IMG/VR virus record: IMGVR_UViG_3300032213_002007
Location: 1-21,938 of that record
DNA: 21,938 nt
Strand: one strand, 5' to 3'
Source of the DNA: a virus
The first letter of the stretch is position 1, and each line of letters begins with the position of its first letter. The notes under the pieces are model-generated. The model had not been told where the DNA came from. It worked only from the letters and a program-made list of their open reading frames with translations, and searched no databases. Both the position numbers and the translations under genes were made by a program. Positions 1 to 7,970 of the stretch are shown here, one piece after another.

Positions 1-1037
1 AAGTTCAACAACTTTACAAAGGTGAAACATACACATTACAAATTGATTCACATATGAGATTTGTTAAGGATTGGGACGATATCCTTATCAAAATGATAAA
101 GGGGTTACAGAAGGACGGTTATAAAAAGCCTCTACTTACGGGCTACGTTCCTTCTTTTGACCCCGATAACGACCCAGCGGGAAGAGCAACAGATGCTTGG
201 AGAATGGCGTTTGACCGTTTCATCCCTGAGGGTGCGGTATTTTTCTTACCTGAAACAATTCCAGGTTGGAGAGAAATGAAGAAACCTGTAACCGCAAGAT
301 TCTACTCGGCTCACTTCTGTTTTACATTAGGACAATTTTCAACTGAAGTTCAACACAACCCTGAATATTACTTCCACGGTGAAGAGATTTCAATTGCCGC
401 AAGAGCGTACACTTGGGGTTATGATTTATTTCATACACACATTCCTGTTGTTTACCATGAATACACTCGTAAGGGTAGAACAAAACAATGGGATGATGAT
501 AAAACTTGGGGACAAAAAAATAGTCACTCACACTTAACAAATAGAAAACTATTTGGTATGGATGGTGAAACTCAAGAAGGTCATGATGGCCCTTATGGTT
601 TTGGTCCTGTTAGAACTTTAACAGAGTATGAAAAATATGCAGGTATTCTTTTTTCAAAAAGAGCCATTGACAAATATACTTTAGATAAAAACTATCCTCC
701 AAATCCATATAACTTTGAAACTGAAGAAGAATGGAGAGCAAGTTTCTGTATGATGTTCAAACATTGTATTGATATTGGATATTCTCAAGTTCCTGAAACA
801 GATTATGATTTTTGGGTTGTTGCATTCCACGGCAAAGATGATAAAACATTATTCCGTAAAGATGCCGACAAAAATGAAATTGCTGGTTTCATGAGAGACC
901 CTGACAAATATTGTAAAGTATGGAGAGAATTCCAAACTGATGAATTACCTTCACATTGGGTGGTTTGGCCTCACTCAGAATCAAAAGGATGGTGTGATAG
1001 AATCACAGGTCAATTAACCCACAATACAGTTAGCTAA
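1..1037 (+). CDS. GlcNAc-transferase-like glycosyltransferase (5' end cut by window edge)
   Basis: The reading frame is open to the left edge: bases 3-53 read in frame into the ATG at 54, so that ATG is an internal codon. The part before it reads QIDSHMRF, with a DSH triplet at bases 45-53 that occupies the place of the DXD metal-binding motif in the GlcNAc-transferase family (PF11397, Skp1 GnT-like). A second family hallmark is HGEEISIAARAYTWGYD, followed by VVYHEYTRKGR. The family is known to transfer GlcNAc from UDP-GlcNAc to protein hydroxyls; the acceptor here is unknown. About 100 residues after the RTLTEYEKYAGI segment look like an extra C-terminal domain that I cannot name. It is the first visible member of a nine-gene same-strand run. 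The family call is from remembered motifs, and the N-terminus is missing. Confidence 0.82.
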   Translation, partial: VQQLYKGETYTLQIDSHMRFVKDWDDILIKMIKGLQKDGYKKPLLTGYVPSFDPDNDPAGRATDAWRMAFDRFIPEGAVFFLPETIPGWREMKKPVTARFYSAHFCFTLGQFSTEVQHNPEYYFHGEEISIAARAYTWGYDLFHTHIPVVYHEYTRKGRTKQWDDDKTWGQKNSHSHLTNRKLFGMDGETQEGHDGPYGFGPVRTLTEYEKYAGILFSKRAIDKYTLDKNYPPNPYNFETEEEWRASFCMMFKHCIDIGYSQVPETDYDFWVVAFHGKDDKTLFRKDADKNEIAGFMRDPDKYCKVWREFQTDELPSHWVVWPHSESKGWCDRITGQLTHNTVS

Positions 1038-1038
1038 T

Positions 1039-1893
1039 ATGATTGAAATATATGATGGGTTTGAACCAAGTTTAGATGGAGGTCATTTTTCAACGTACAA
1101 AAAAAATTTAGGTAATAAACTTTTTATTTATGCTGGATGTAAAATAATTGCGGATATATTAAATTATGATTTAATATCACCCGATACTGCATTAGTTAGA
1201 AGGGAGAATAATGAAACAGGTACATACGAGGACCAAATATTCCCATTTAAAAGTGTTTTAGGTAGACAAAGGGTTGATAATCCAACAAAGGTTATTAGTG
1301 ACCATGACATTATTTCATTTCAATCCATAGAAAATTTAATTAAACATTTTCCAAATCATAAGTTTGTAAATCAATGTTATTTTTCAAAATATGATTATAT
1401 AAAACCATATAAAGATATGGTTAAAGAATATTTTAAATTATTAGTAAAACCAAAAAGAGAAACAAATGACATGGTCATAATGTTAAGAAATAGTAGACTT
1501 GATGGAAGTTTTGTGTTACCCGATGAATACTATTTAAACATTTTAGAAAAAGAAACTTTTGATAATTTATACATTAGTTTGGACCATGTTGATAGACATC
1601 AATCATTATTAAAAAAATTGGAGGTTTATAACCCAAAATTTATTAATGAAAAAATCTTAGAGTTGTTTTCTGAAATAACCTCATTTAATAAAATTATTGC
1701 AGCTCAAGGGACATTTTCATTTTGGGCTTGTTTTTTATCAAATGCCGACAAAATATATTGGGCAATAACTAATGATGGTCCAAATTCAGGTAAAAATTCT
1801 GATAAAGCAGTTTTCAAAGATTATGTTAATTTAATTGTGGATGATGAGCCAAGATATGAATTTATAAACGTACCTAACATTTATCAAAGATGA
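1039..1893 (+). CDS. GT-B glycosyltransferase, alpha-1,2-fucosyltransferase (GT11)-like
   Basis: The protein has 284 residues, close to the usual length of bacterial GT11 enzymes. The N-terminus has LGNKLFIYAG (around residues 24-33), which resembles the G-LGNQLFQYA motif of that family. The middle has MLRNSRLDGSF followed by a DEYYLNIL helix (about 147-170), in the place of the HxRRGDY motif that binds the donor phosphate. The C-terminus has AAQGTFSFWACFLS, which resembles the STFSWWAAWL motif. The histidine of HxR is replaced by Leu (LRNS), so donor binding may differ from true fucosyltransferases. Family members move fucose from GDP-fucose to a galactose. It starts one base after the preceding stop and its own stop overlaps the next start as ATGA, so translation is probably coupled. 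The exact sugar is not shown by the sequence. Confidence 0.62.
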   Translation: MIEIYDGFEPSLDGGHFSTYKKNLGNKLFIYAGCKIIADILNYDLISPDTALVRRENNETGTYEDQIFPFKSVLGRQRVDNPTKVISDHDIISFQSIENLIKHFPNHKFVNQCYFSKYDYIKPYKDMVKEYFKLLVKPKRETNDMVIMLRNSRLDGSFVLPDEYYLNILEKETFDNLYISLDHVDRHQSLLKKLEVYNPKFINEKILELFSEITSFNKIIAAQGTFSFWACFLSNADKIYWAITNDGPNSGKNSDKAVFKDYVNLIVDDEPRYEFINVPNIYQR

Positions 1894-2570
1894 AACCAAT
1901 AGTATCATTTTCATTATTTGGTACCGAACCAAAATATTATGTCGGTGCTGAAAAAAATATTACAGAAATAAAACAACTCTTACCTGATTGGGAAGTTAGA
2001 ATTTATTACCACGAAAATATGATTTTAGATGGTAAAGTAGAACATTTAACCAATTTAGGTGGTACATTAATAAATGTTAAAGATATTGTTTTAGGGGATA
2101 AAGAATCTATCCATTATCCATTCTTTTGGCGGTTTTTAGCTTTCTTTGAGAATACCCCATCAATAGTTAGAGATTTAGATAGTAGGTTTAGTGACCGAGA
2201 AGTTCAATACATTAATCAATGGATGAACAGTGAACGTGATTATTTTATTATCAGAGACCATCCGTGGCAAGCACCTGTACCAAGTGGATTGTTCGGTATT
2301 AAAAAGTTTATTGGTGAGTTTAAAGACCACTTTATAAACTTTGTAAATAACGAAGATTTAAGATGGGGGGCAGACCAAGAAATACTTAGAATTTACATGG
2401 AACAAATAAATAAAGAAAATGTGTTTTATTGTGGATATGATGATAGAACAAACTATATTCCAAGAGACAATAAAAACTTTTTTATTGGTATGCAAATGGA
2501 TGAAAATGACAACCCAACCGACCCAAGTGGTATTAAATGTTTACAACATATAAACGAAATTAATTTATAA
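1890..2570 (+). CDS. Small GT-A-type glycosyltransferase-like protein (DLD motif)
   Basis: This is a 226-residue protein. Residues 93-100 read VRDLDSRF. A DXD motif followed by Ser-Arg after a hydrophobic strand is typical of small GT-A nucleotide-sugar transferases, where the two aspartates (D95, D97) hold Mn2+ and the sugar nucleotide. Before it lie YPFFWRFLAFFE, as expected for the helix ahead of the DXD strand, and after it RDHPWQAPVPSGLFGIK, a likely acceptor-side loop. No signal peptide or membrane segment is visible, so it should act in the cytoplasm. The start codon overlaps the stop of the upstream gene by four bases. I cannot assign donor or acceptor; a glycosyltransferase is the best guess from the motif and from the neighbours. 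Confidence 0.6.
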   Translation: MKPIVSFSLFGTEPKYYVGAEKNITEIKQLLPDWEVRIYYHENMILDGKVEHLTNLGGTLINVKDIVLGDKESIHYPFFWRFLAFFENTPSIVRDLDSRFSDREVQYINQWMNSERDYFIIRDHPWQAPVPSGLFGIKKFIGEFKDHFINFVNNEDLRWGADQEILRIYMEQINKENVFYCGYDDRTNYIPRDNKNFFIGMQMDENDNPTDPSGIKCLQHINEINL

Positions 2571-2571
2571 T

Positions 2572-3336
2572 ATGAAATACTGTTTTACAACACTAGCAGT
2601 AGGAGAACCCTACGAATCAAGAACTATAGAGTTTTTTAAAAATTTATCAGAAAAAACTGAAAATTGTGATTTTTTTATCGCAACAAATAATCCTGAGTTT
2701 CCATCCGAACTTGGTGAAAGAATAAAAGTTTATCAAATTAATCAAGATAATCTACATGACTCAAGAGGTGGATTTAGTTTTCATTTAAATCTTAAATGTC
2801 TTTCATTAAAACATATGATGTTATATGAAAAGAAAATGTTACAAGAAAATCCAGAATTTAAAAAATACGATTATGTTATTTTTACTGATGGTGATTGGAT
2901 TGTTTATGATGAGTTTTCGGAAGAAAAAATATTAAACATGTTAAATTACATGGAAAGAGAAAATATTGATTTTGCATTTGAAAGACCAGCATGTATCGGT
3001 GATAGTAGAAAAAATCCTGAACAAAGTTTTTTCCGAGATAAAATCTATGACTATGATATTTTAGAATATGATAAATGGGATGACGCTCATGTAGTTAACG
3101 AACAATTTTTAGTTTTTAAAAATAATCATAAATTCAGATTTTTTGTTAACAGATGGGAACAGTTTTTATGGTATAGTATTAAAAACGATATCAGAAATTA
3201 TCCTGACGGATTTGAAATTGGTGTTTCAGCTTTAGAAGCTGGAATGAAATGGAATTACAATGGAGTATTCAATCATTTCCTACCTAAATGTTTTGCATTT
3301 TACACTAAAAATGACGTTTTCCACATTAGATTTTAA
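2572..3336 (+). CDS. GT-A-type glycosyltransferase-like protein (DGD motif)
   Basis: The protein has 254 residues and begins with a Rossmann-like strand (CFTTLAVGEPYESRTIEFF), as in nucleotide-diphospho-sugar transferases. Residues 100-110 read DYVIFTDGDWI, with the DXD pair D106/D108 after a hydrophobic strand, the usual site for Mn2+ and the sugar nucleotide. A later NEQFLVFKNNHKFRFFVNRW segment resembles the acceptor-proximal region of GT6- or GT8-like enzymes. It starts one base after the preceding stop and is followed by a 13-base AT-rich gap. The donor and acceptor cannot be read from the sequence. The order DXD strand, then a conserved E/Q loop, favours a GT-A enzyme over a hydrolase. 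Confidence 0.6.
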   Translation: MKYCFTTLAVGEPYESRTIEFFKNLSEKTENCDFFIATNNPEFPSELGERIKVYQINQDNLHDSRGGFSFHLNLKCLSLKHMMLYEKKMLQENPEFKKYDYVIFTDGDWIVYDEFSEEKILNMLNYMERENIDFAFERPACIGDSRKNPEQSFFRDKIYDYDILEYDKWDDAHVVNEQFLVFKNNHKFRFFVNRWEQFLWYSIKNDIRNYPDGFEIGVSALEAGMKWNYNGVFNHFLPKCFAFYTKNDVFHIRF

Positions 3337-3349
3337 TTAAATACACACT

Positions 3350-3886
3350 ATGTCACACAAAGAACAACAAGATTTCCTAACATATGTTAGAGACAAATTC
3401 CCAACTAAATTTGAGAATTGTAGAGTTTTAGATATCGGCTCATTAGATATCAACGGCAATAATAGATATTTGTTTACCAATTATGAATATATTGGATTAG
3501 ATATCGGTGAAGGTAACAACGTAGATGTTGTTAGTAGAGGTCACGAATATAAAGATGAAAAACAATTTGATGTTATTGTATCATCAGAATGTTTTGAACA
3601 TGATGAGTTTTGGGAGTTAACCATTAAAAACGGTATTGATTTATTAAAACCAAACGGAATATTCTTATTCACTTGTGCAACAACAGGAAGACCTGAGCAC
3701 GGAACAAAAAGAACATCACCGAGCGATAGTCCATTTACATCTAGTTTAGAAAATGATTACTATAGAAACTTGGAAGAAAAAGATATTAGACAATCAATTA
3801 ATGTTGATGAAATATTTTCTGAATATGAATTTCAAAATAGATTAACTTGGCCTCAAGATTTATATTTTTGGGGAATTAAAAAATAA
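3350..3886 (+). CDS. Class I SAM-dependent methyltransferase
   Basis: The 178-residue protein consists almost only of the class I methyltransferase core. Motif I is RVLDIGSLDING (residues 25-36), the glycine-rich loop that binds S-adenosylmethionine. The acidic residue at the end of strand 2 is D51 in EYIGLDIGEG. Motif IV is FDVIVSSECFEHDEFW (73-88), close to the small-molecule methyltransferases of the UbiE/Methyltransf_11 type. LLKPNGIFLFTCATTG is the post-motif strand. There is no target-recognition domain or N/DPPY motif, so I do not think it is a DNA adenine or cytosine methyltransferase. Lying between glycosyltransferase genes it may methylate a sugar or a nucleotide-sugar intermediate; that part is inference. 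Confidence 0.8.
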   Translation: MSHKEQQDFLTYVRDKFPTKFENCRVLDIGSLDINGNNRYLFTNYEYIGLDIGEGNNVDVVSRGHEYKDEKQFDVIVSSECFEHDEFWELTIKNGIDLLKPNGIFLFTCATTGRPEHGTKRTSPSDSPFTSSLENDYYRNLEEKDIRQSINVDEIFSEYEFQNRLTWPQDLYFWGIKK

Positions 3887-3888
3887 AT

Positions 3889-4764
3889 ATGAACGCAGTT
3901 ATTACCACATCATTGAATAGTGGGTTAGGTGATATGTATTTAGGTATTTATCAAATCTACTATCTACAAGAAGAATTAAAAAGAATTGGTTATCAAGTTA
4001 AAACAATAATCAATTTAGGTCGTAGTCCTTATAAGGTTTACGGTGAAGATAGAAGTATTTTTAAACGAATTTTTAAATTAGATTTATTAGATAATTTAGA
4101 AATTGTGTTAAATAATATTGGTGTGGTTAACGATAAATTACAAAAAACTTTAACGGAGGCTTACAAGTATGAACATATTCATACGGTATTTGTTGACTCA
4201 TTAGTTGATGAGTTTAATGATATTAAACACATAAAACATTCTTGGTATTATAGGGATGATTTACCTAAAATTAATTTATTGAGTGATGAAGTAACAGAAT
4301 TTTGTGAAATGAAATCTAAAGAACTTAAAGAAGGTTATGTTGGATTACATTACAGGATTTTTTCATCAGACAATGAAGATAATATTGAATCTGATTTAGA
4401 AACTTATAAATCAACAATTAACAATATTTTAGAAGAAAATAGTGATAAGGTTGTTTTTGTTTCAACAAATAAAAATTTAGTTAAAGAATATTTGAAAAAT
4501 AGTGATTATACCAATTACCATATTAACACATTTGTTTTTCCTAATGTGCATGATAGTATTAGAGAATTAAAAATTACTGATGATGAGTTGTTTGAAATTT
4601 TAAAAGAGACTTTGTGTGATATGTACTTGTTATCTAAATGTGAAAAAGTATACCGAATATCTAATTGGTTTTCAGCATTTTTATCATTCTCCTGTTTATA
4701 TAATCAAACAAATATTTCAAATAAACTCAGGTATTATCCTGAATACCCAATAGTACCACTTTAA
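3889..4764 (+). CDS. GT-B fucosyltransferase-like glycosyltransferase
   Basis: The protein has 291 residues. The N-terminus SLNSGLGDMYLGIYQIYYL is a glycine-rich loop and helix as in the first Rossmann domain of GT-B enzymes. Residues around 175-180 read GLHYRIF, an HxR motif like the one that contacts GDP-fucose in NodZ/FUT8-type enzymes. VVFVSTNKNLV and then CDMYLLSKCEKVYRISNWFSAF follow, resembling the DLLLLSKCD...S..S segment of that fold. It differs from the other fucosyltransferase-like gene at 1039-1893 by keeping the histidine. It starts two bases after the methyltransferase stop, and the start follows AAATAAAT with no Shine-Dalgarno. The fold call is fairly secure; the sugar is not. 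Confidence 0.58.
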   Translation: MNAVITTSLNSGLGDMYLGIYQIYYLQEELKRIGYQVKTIINLGRSPYKVYGEDRSIFKRIFKLDLLDNLEIVLNNIGVVNDKLQKTLTEAYKYEHIHTVFVDSLVDEFNDIKHIKHSWYYRDDLPKINLLSDEVTEFCEMKSKELKEGYVGLHYRIFSSDNEDNIESDLETYKSTINNILEENSDKVVFVSTNKNLVKEYLKNSDYTNYHINTFVFPNVHDSIRELKITDDELFEILKETLCDMYLLSKCEKVYRISNWFSAFLSFSCLYNQTNISNKLRYYPEYPIVPL

Positions 4765-4775
4765 AATTATAATAC

Positions 4776-5354
4776 ATGAACTTTTATTCACAAATCGGTC
4801 AAGACAGACTTGTCTTAAAATATTTAAAAAACAAAAAAAACGGAACCTTTGTTGATATCGGTTGCGGATTCCCTAAACATATTAACAACACTTATTTGTT
4901 AGAAACTGAATTTGATTGGGACGGTGTTTCAGTTGATTTAATTACGTATTCAGAACAAGATGGGTTAACATGGAATGACTTTAGAAAAACAAAATTAGTG
5001 TTAAATGACGCTTTAACCATAAATTATTCAACACTATTTAAAGAAAGTAATTTACCAATTAATATTGATTATTTAAGTATGGATTTAGAACCACCTGACT
5101 TATCTTTGGAATGTTTGTATAAAATACCGTTTGATGAATATCAATTTAATATTATAACTTTTGAAGTTGATAATAATAGAGAAGGGGATGAAAATAGAAT
5201 AAATAAAAGTAGAGAGTTTTTAACATCAAAAGGGTATACTTTAATTGGTTCATTATGTAGTGGACAAGATGATGTTTATTTACACAACTCATTAATTGGA
5301 TTAACAAATGAATTTCAATTTGTTGATGATGAAATAATTTGGACTAAACGTTAA
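4776..5354 (+). CDS. FkbM-type methyltransferase
   Basis: The 192-residue protein starts with SQIGQDRLVLKYL (residues 5-17), a characteristic N-terminal signature of FkbM-family methyltransferases. GTFVDIGCGFPKHINNTYLLE (23-43) gives the SAM-binding motif I and the usual following N-T-x-x-LE element. WDGVSVD is strand 2. YLSMDLEPPDLSLE (99-112) corresponds to the S-D-E-G/P segment, and NIITFEVD to the last family strand. The family O-methylates polyketides and sugars and is common in glycan clusters and large phages. It is shorter than typical members (about 230-270 residues), lacking part of the middle. It lies 11 bases after one glycosyltransferase gene and 6 before another, so a role in sugar methylation is likely but inferred. 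Confidence 0.8.
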   Translation: MNFYSQIGQDRLVLKYLKNKKNGTFVDIGCGFPKHINNTYLLETEFDWDGVSVDLITYSEQDGLTWNDFRKTKLVLNDALTINYSTLFKESNLPINIDYLSMDLEPPDLSLECLYKIPFDEYQFNIITFEVDNNREGDENRINKSREFLTSKGYTLIGSLCSGQDDVYLHNSLIGLTNEFQFVDDEIIWTKR

Positions 5355-5360
5355 TTAAAA

Positions 5361-6278
5361 ATGAAATCAAAAATAGTAACAGCATACTGGATGGATGCTA
5401 ACGGATATCCATTTCAAGGTTCAGGGGTTGTTAGAAAACCAAGATATATTGGTTCTCTAATTGCGCACTGTAAAAATATTAATTTACCTGTTGTTTGTTA
5501 TACACACAGTAGAAATTTACAGGAACTTCAAGATGTTAAATCAAAATACGAATTAAATAACTTAGAAATTAAAGTTCTTGAATTAACTGAAATTAAATTA
5601 CACCCTAAAATCAATGAGGTTAGAGAACGTAATTTTAATACTGATTTAGACGGTAGAGGTCCTGAAATTATGTGGGGTAAATTTGATGTATTAGAAAAAG
5701 AGTTAGATGGGTTTGATAATGTGTATTGGGTTGATTGTGGGTTACAACATCCTGGTATATTTCCTTGGAGATATTGTAAACAATATAATACTCTTGAATC
5801 CCACAAAAACTTATCAACTCCATGGTGGTCGGAGTATGATTCATATAATTTTGGGTCGTTATTTAATACTGAAATATTCAATAAATTAAATGGTGTGTGT
5901 AGTGATAAAATAAGTTTATTAACATCATTATCACCACAAATTTCATATCCATTTTATAGTAAAAATATGATTGACTATAATATAACATCACCTTACCCTG
6001 TAGGTGGTTTAATTGGAGGTAATGTAAAAGTATTAAAAAAATTTATTGATTTGTATTGGGACTTTGCTAAAATTGTATTAGATAATGATTTTATTTGTAC
6101 TGAGGAAGGAATTATGAAAATAGTTTATGATAAAATGGATTCAAGTGAAGTTGTCAATCTTACTTTTTCCGCATATGCCTCAGGGGAGCACGATGATTAC
6201 CATTTTAATATGTGGGATATAAATTCAAATACTCTAAAACCATTATATATGGTTTGGAATGACATTTTAAATTTTTAA
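5361..6278 (+). CDS. HtrL/YibB-like glycosyltransferase
   Basis: The protein has 305 residues. The start IVTAYWMDANGY resembles the VTAYFDI opening of the HtrL/YibB family (PF09612), which includes the O-antigen glycosyltransferase WbwY. The central segment VYWVDCGLQHPGIFPW (residues 121-136) matches the family's FYWIDAGLSHPG core, with D125 as the likely metal-binding residue. VGGLIGGNVKVLKKFID and TEEGIMKIVYDK resemble the later R-GG-F-GG and DEx-I elements. The next gene has the same domain, so these are tandem paralogues. No signal peptide is visible. The family is linked to lipopolysaccharide synthesis in bacteria; the acceptor in a phage-infected cell is unknown. Confidence 0.68.
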   Translation: MKSKIVTAYWMDANGYPFQGSGVVRKPRYIGSLIAHCKNINLPVVCYTHSRNLQELQDVKSKYELNNLEIKVLELTEIKLHPKINEVRERNFNTDLDGRGPEIMWGKFDVLEKELDGFDNVYWVDCGLQHPGIFPWRYCKQYNTLESHKNLSTPWWSEYDSYNFGSLFNTEIFNKLNGVCSDKISLLTSLSPQISYPFYSKNMIDYNITSPYPVGGLIGGNVKVLKKFIDLYWDFAKIVLDNDFICTEEGIMKIVYDKMDSSEVVNLTFSAYASGEHDDYHFNMWDINSNTLKPLYMVWNDILNF

Positions 6279-6279
6279 T

Positions 6280-7953
6280 ATGAGTATAACATTAGTAACA
6301 GGACTTTGGAATATTAAAAGAGATGAACTAACTCAAGGATGGTCTCGTTCATTTCAACATTATTTAGACAAATTTGAACAACTTTTAAAGGTTGATAACC
6401 CAATGATTATATTTGGGGATTCAGAATTAAAATCTTTTGTGTTTGAACGTAGAAGTAAAGATAACACTTTATTCATTTATCGTAGTCAAGATTGGTTTAA
6501 AAATGAATTTTATGATAAAATTCAAGAAATAAGAACAAATCCTGATTGGTTTAATCTTGCTGGTTGGTTATCAGAATCAACCCAAGCAAAATTAGAAATG
6601 TATAATCCTTTGGTTATGTCTAAAATGTTTCTATTAAATGATGCCAAAATTATGGACCCATTTAATTCTGAGATGATGTTTTGGATTGATGCAGGATTAA
6701 CAAATACAGTTCATCCTGGTTATTTCACTCACGATAAAGTTTTAGAAAAATTACCAAAATACATTTCAAAATTTTCGTTTGTTTGTTTTCCTTACGAAGC
6801 AAATAATGAAATACATGGATTTGAATTTAATAAATTAAATTCTATTGCAGGTTCAAAAGTTAATAAAGTTGCTAGAGGTGGATTTTTTGGCGGACCTAAA
6901 CATACGATAGGTGATATGAATGGGATTTATTATAACCTACTAAAAAACACATTAGAAGAAGGTTATATGGGTACTGAAGAATCTATTTTCAGTATTATGT
7001 GTTATACCCAACCAGATTTAATTAATTATTTTGAAATAGAATCAAACGGATTGTTTGGTAAGTTTTTTGAAGATTTGAAAGATGACCAATTAAAACCAAA
7101 ATCTGAAAGTGCTCAACAAGTCACGGTTAATAATTTAGACACCAATAAAGTTGGTTTATATGTTATTACATTTAATAGTCCAAATCAGTTTAGAACTTTA
7201 ATTGAGTCAATGATTGCTTATGATAGAGACTACATCTATAAAACTAAAAAGTTTTTACTTGATAACTCATCAGATGAATCAACATTTAAAGAATATGCCG
7301 AACTTTGTGAAGAATTTGATTTTGAACATATTAAGAAAGATAATTTGGGTATTTGTGGTGGTCGTCAATTTATTGCAGAACATTTTCAAAACGAAACTGA
7401 CTTAGATTTTTATTTGTTTTTTGAGGATGATATGTTCTTTTACCCACATGAAGGTAAAGTATGTAAAAATGGATTTAACAGATATGTTCCAAATCTTTAT
7501 TCAAAAACTCTACAAATTGTTAAAAAAGAAAATTTTGATTTTTTAAAACTCAACTTTAGTGAATTTTTTGGTGATAATGGAACACAATGGTCATGGTATA
7601 ATGTTCCACAAAATATTAGACAAAAATATTGGCCTGGTAAAAACCGACTTCCTGAACAAGGATTAGACCCAAATGCCCCAAAAGCAGTTTATGATTCGGT
7701 GAGAAGTTACCAAGGAGTACCATATGTGACAGGTGAAGTTTATTATTGCAATTGGCCTCAAATCGTTAGTAGAACGGGTAATCAAAAAATGTTTTTAGAC
7801 ACAACATGGGGACATCCTTTTGAACAGACATGGATGAGTCATATGTATCAATTAGTTAAAGAAGGTGAATTATATCCTGGATTATTACTTATGACACCAA
7901 CTGAACACGATAGATTTGACCATTATGAAAGAAGTTTAAGAAAAGAGTCATAA
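6280..7953 (+). CDS. Two-domain glycosyltransferase: HtrL/YibB-like plus GT2-like domain
   Basis: The 557-residue protein has two domains. Residues 1-250 are HtrL/YibB-like: ITLVTGLWNIKR at the start, NPLVMSKMFLLNDA at 109-122, FWIDAGLTNTVHPG at 134-147, RGGFFGGPKHTIG at 199-211 and TEESIFS at 232-238. A short linker follows (about 270-288). From residue 291 a second nucleotide-sugar transferase begins: VGLYVITFNSPNQF resembles the opening strand and loop of GT2 enzymes, and FFEDDMFFYP (381-390) carries an EDD motif in the place of DXD. NLGICGGRQFIAE (355-367) resembles the N-x-G-x-x-x-x-R-N element of GT2. The gene starts one base after its paralogue's stop and closes the glycosylation run. 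A bifunctional enzyme adding two sugars is possible (inference). Confidence 0.72.
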   Translation: MSITLVTGLWNIKRDELTQGWSRSFQHYLDKFEQLLKVDNPMIIFGDSELKSFVFERRSKDNTLFIYRSQDWFKNEFYDKIQEIRTNPDWFNLAGWLSESTQAKLEMYNPLVMSKMFLLNDAKIMDPFNSEMMFWIDAGLTNTVHPGYFTHDKVLEKLPKYISKFSFVCFPYEANNEIHGFEFNKLNSIAGSKVNKVARGGFFGGPKHTIGDMNGIYYNLLKNTLEEGYMGTEESIFSIMCYTQPDLINYFEIESNGLFGKFFEDLKDDQLKPKSESAQQVTVNNLDTNKVGLYVITFNSPNQFRTLIESMIAYDRDYIYKTKKFLLDNSSDESTFKEYAELCEEFDFEHIKKDNLGICGGRQFIAEHFQNETDLDFYLFFEDDMFFYPHEGKVCKNGFNRYVPNLYSKTLQIVKKENFDFLKLNFSEFFGDNGTQWSWYNVPQNIRQKYWPGKNRLPEQGLDPNAPKAVYDSVRSYQGVPYVTGEVYYCNWPQIVSRTGNQKMFLDTTWGHPFEQTWMSHMYQLVKEGELYPGLLLMTPTEHDRFDHYERSLRKES

Positions 7954-7970
7954 CAATATATTTATTGTTA
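7951..7970 (+). repeat. Perfect inverted repeat linking two genes
   Basis: TAACAATA at 7951-7958 is the exact reverse complement of TATTGTTA at 7963-7970, with a TATT loop. The left arm includes the stop codon of the glycosyltransferase gene and the right arm ends at the A of the next ATG. An RNA hairpin here would be AT-only apart from one G-C pair per arm and has no T-tract, so a weak terminator or a translation-controlling hairpin is possible. Confidence 0.5.

Noticed and set aside
54-56. ATG at 54 as the start of the first gene
   Set aside because: The frame is open upstream to base 3 and the upstream residues hold the conserved QIDSH motif, so the gene begins outside the window.
3350-3886. 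DNA methyltransferase
   Set aside because: No target-recognition domain and no N/DPPY motif; the core resembles small-molecule methyltransferases.
5528-5881. 117-residue minus-strand frame
   Set aside because: It lies entirely inside the HtrL-like gene and shows no motif, so it is a shadow frame.
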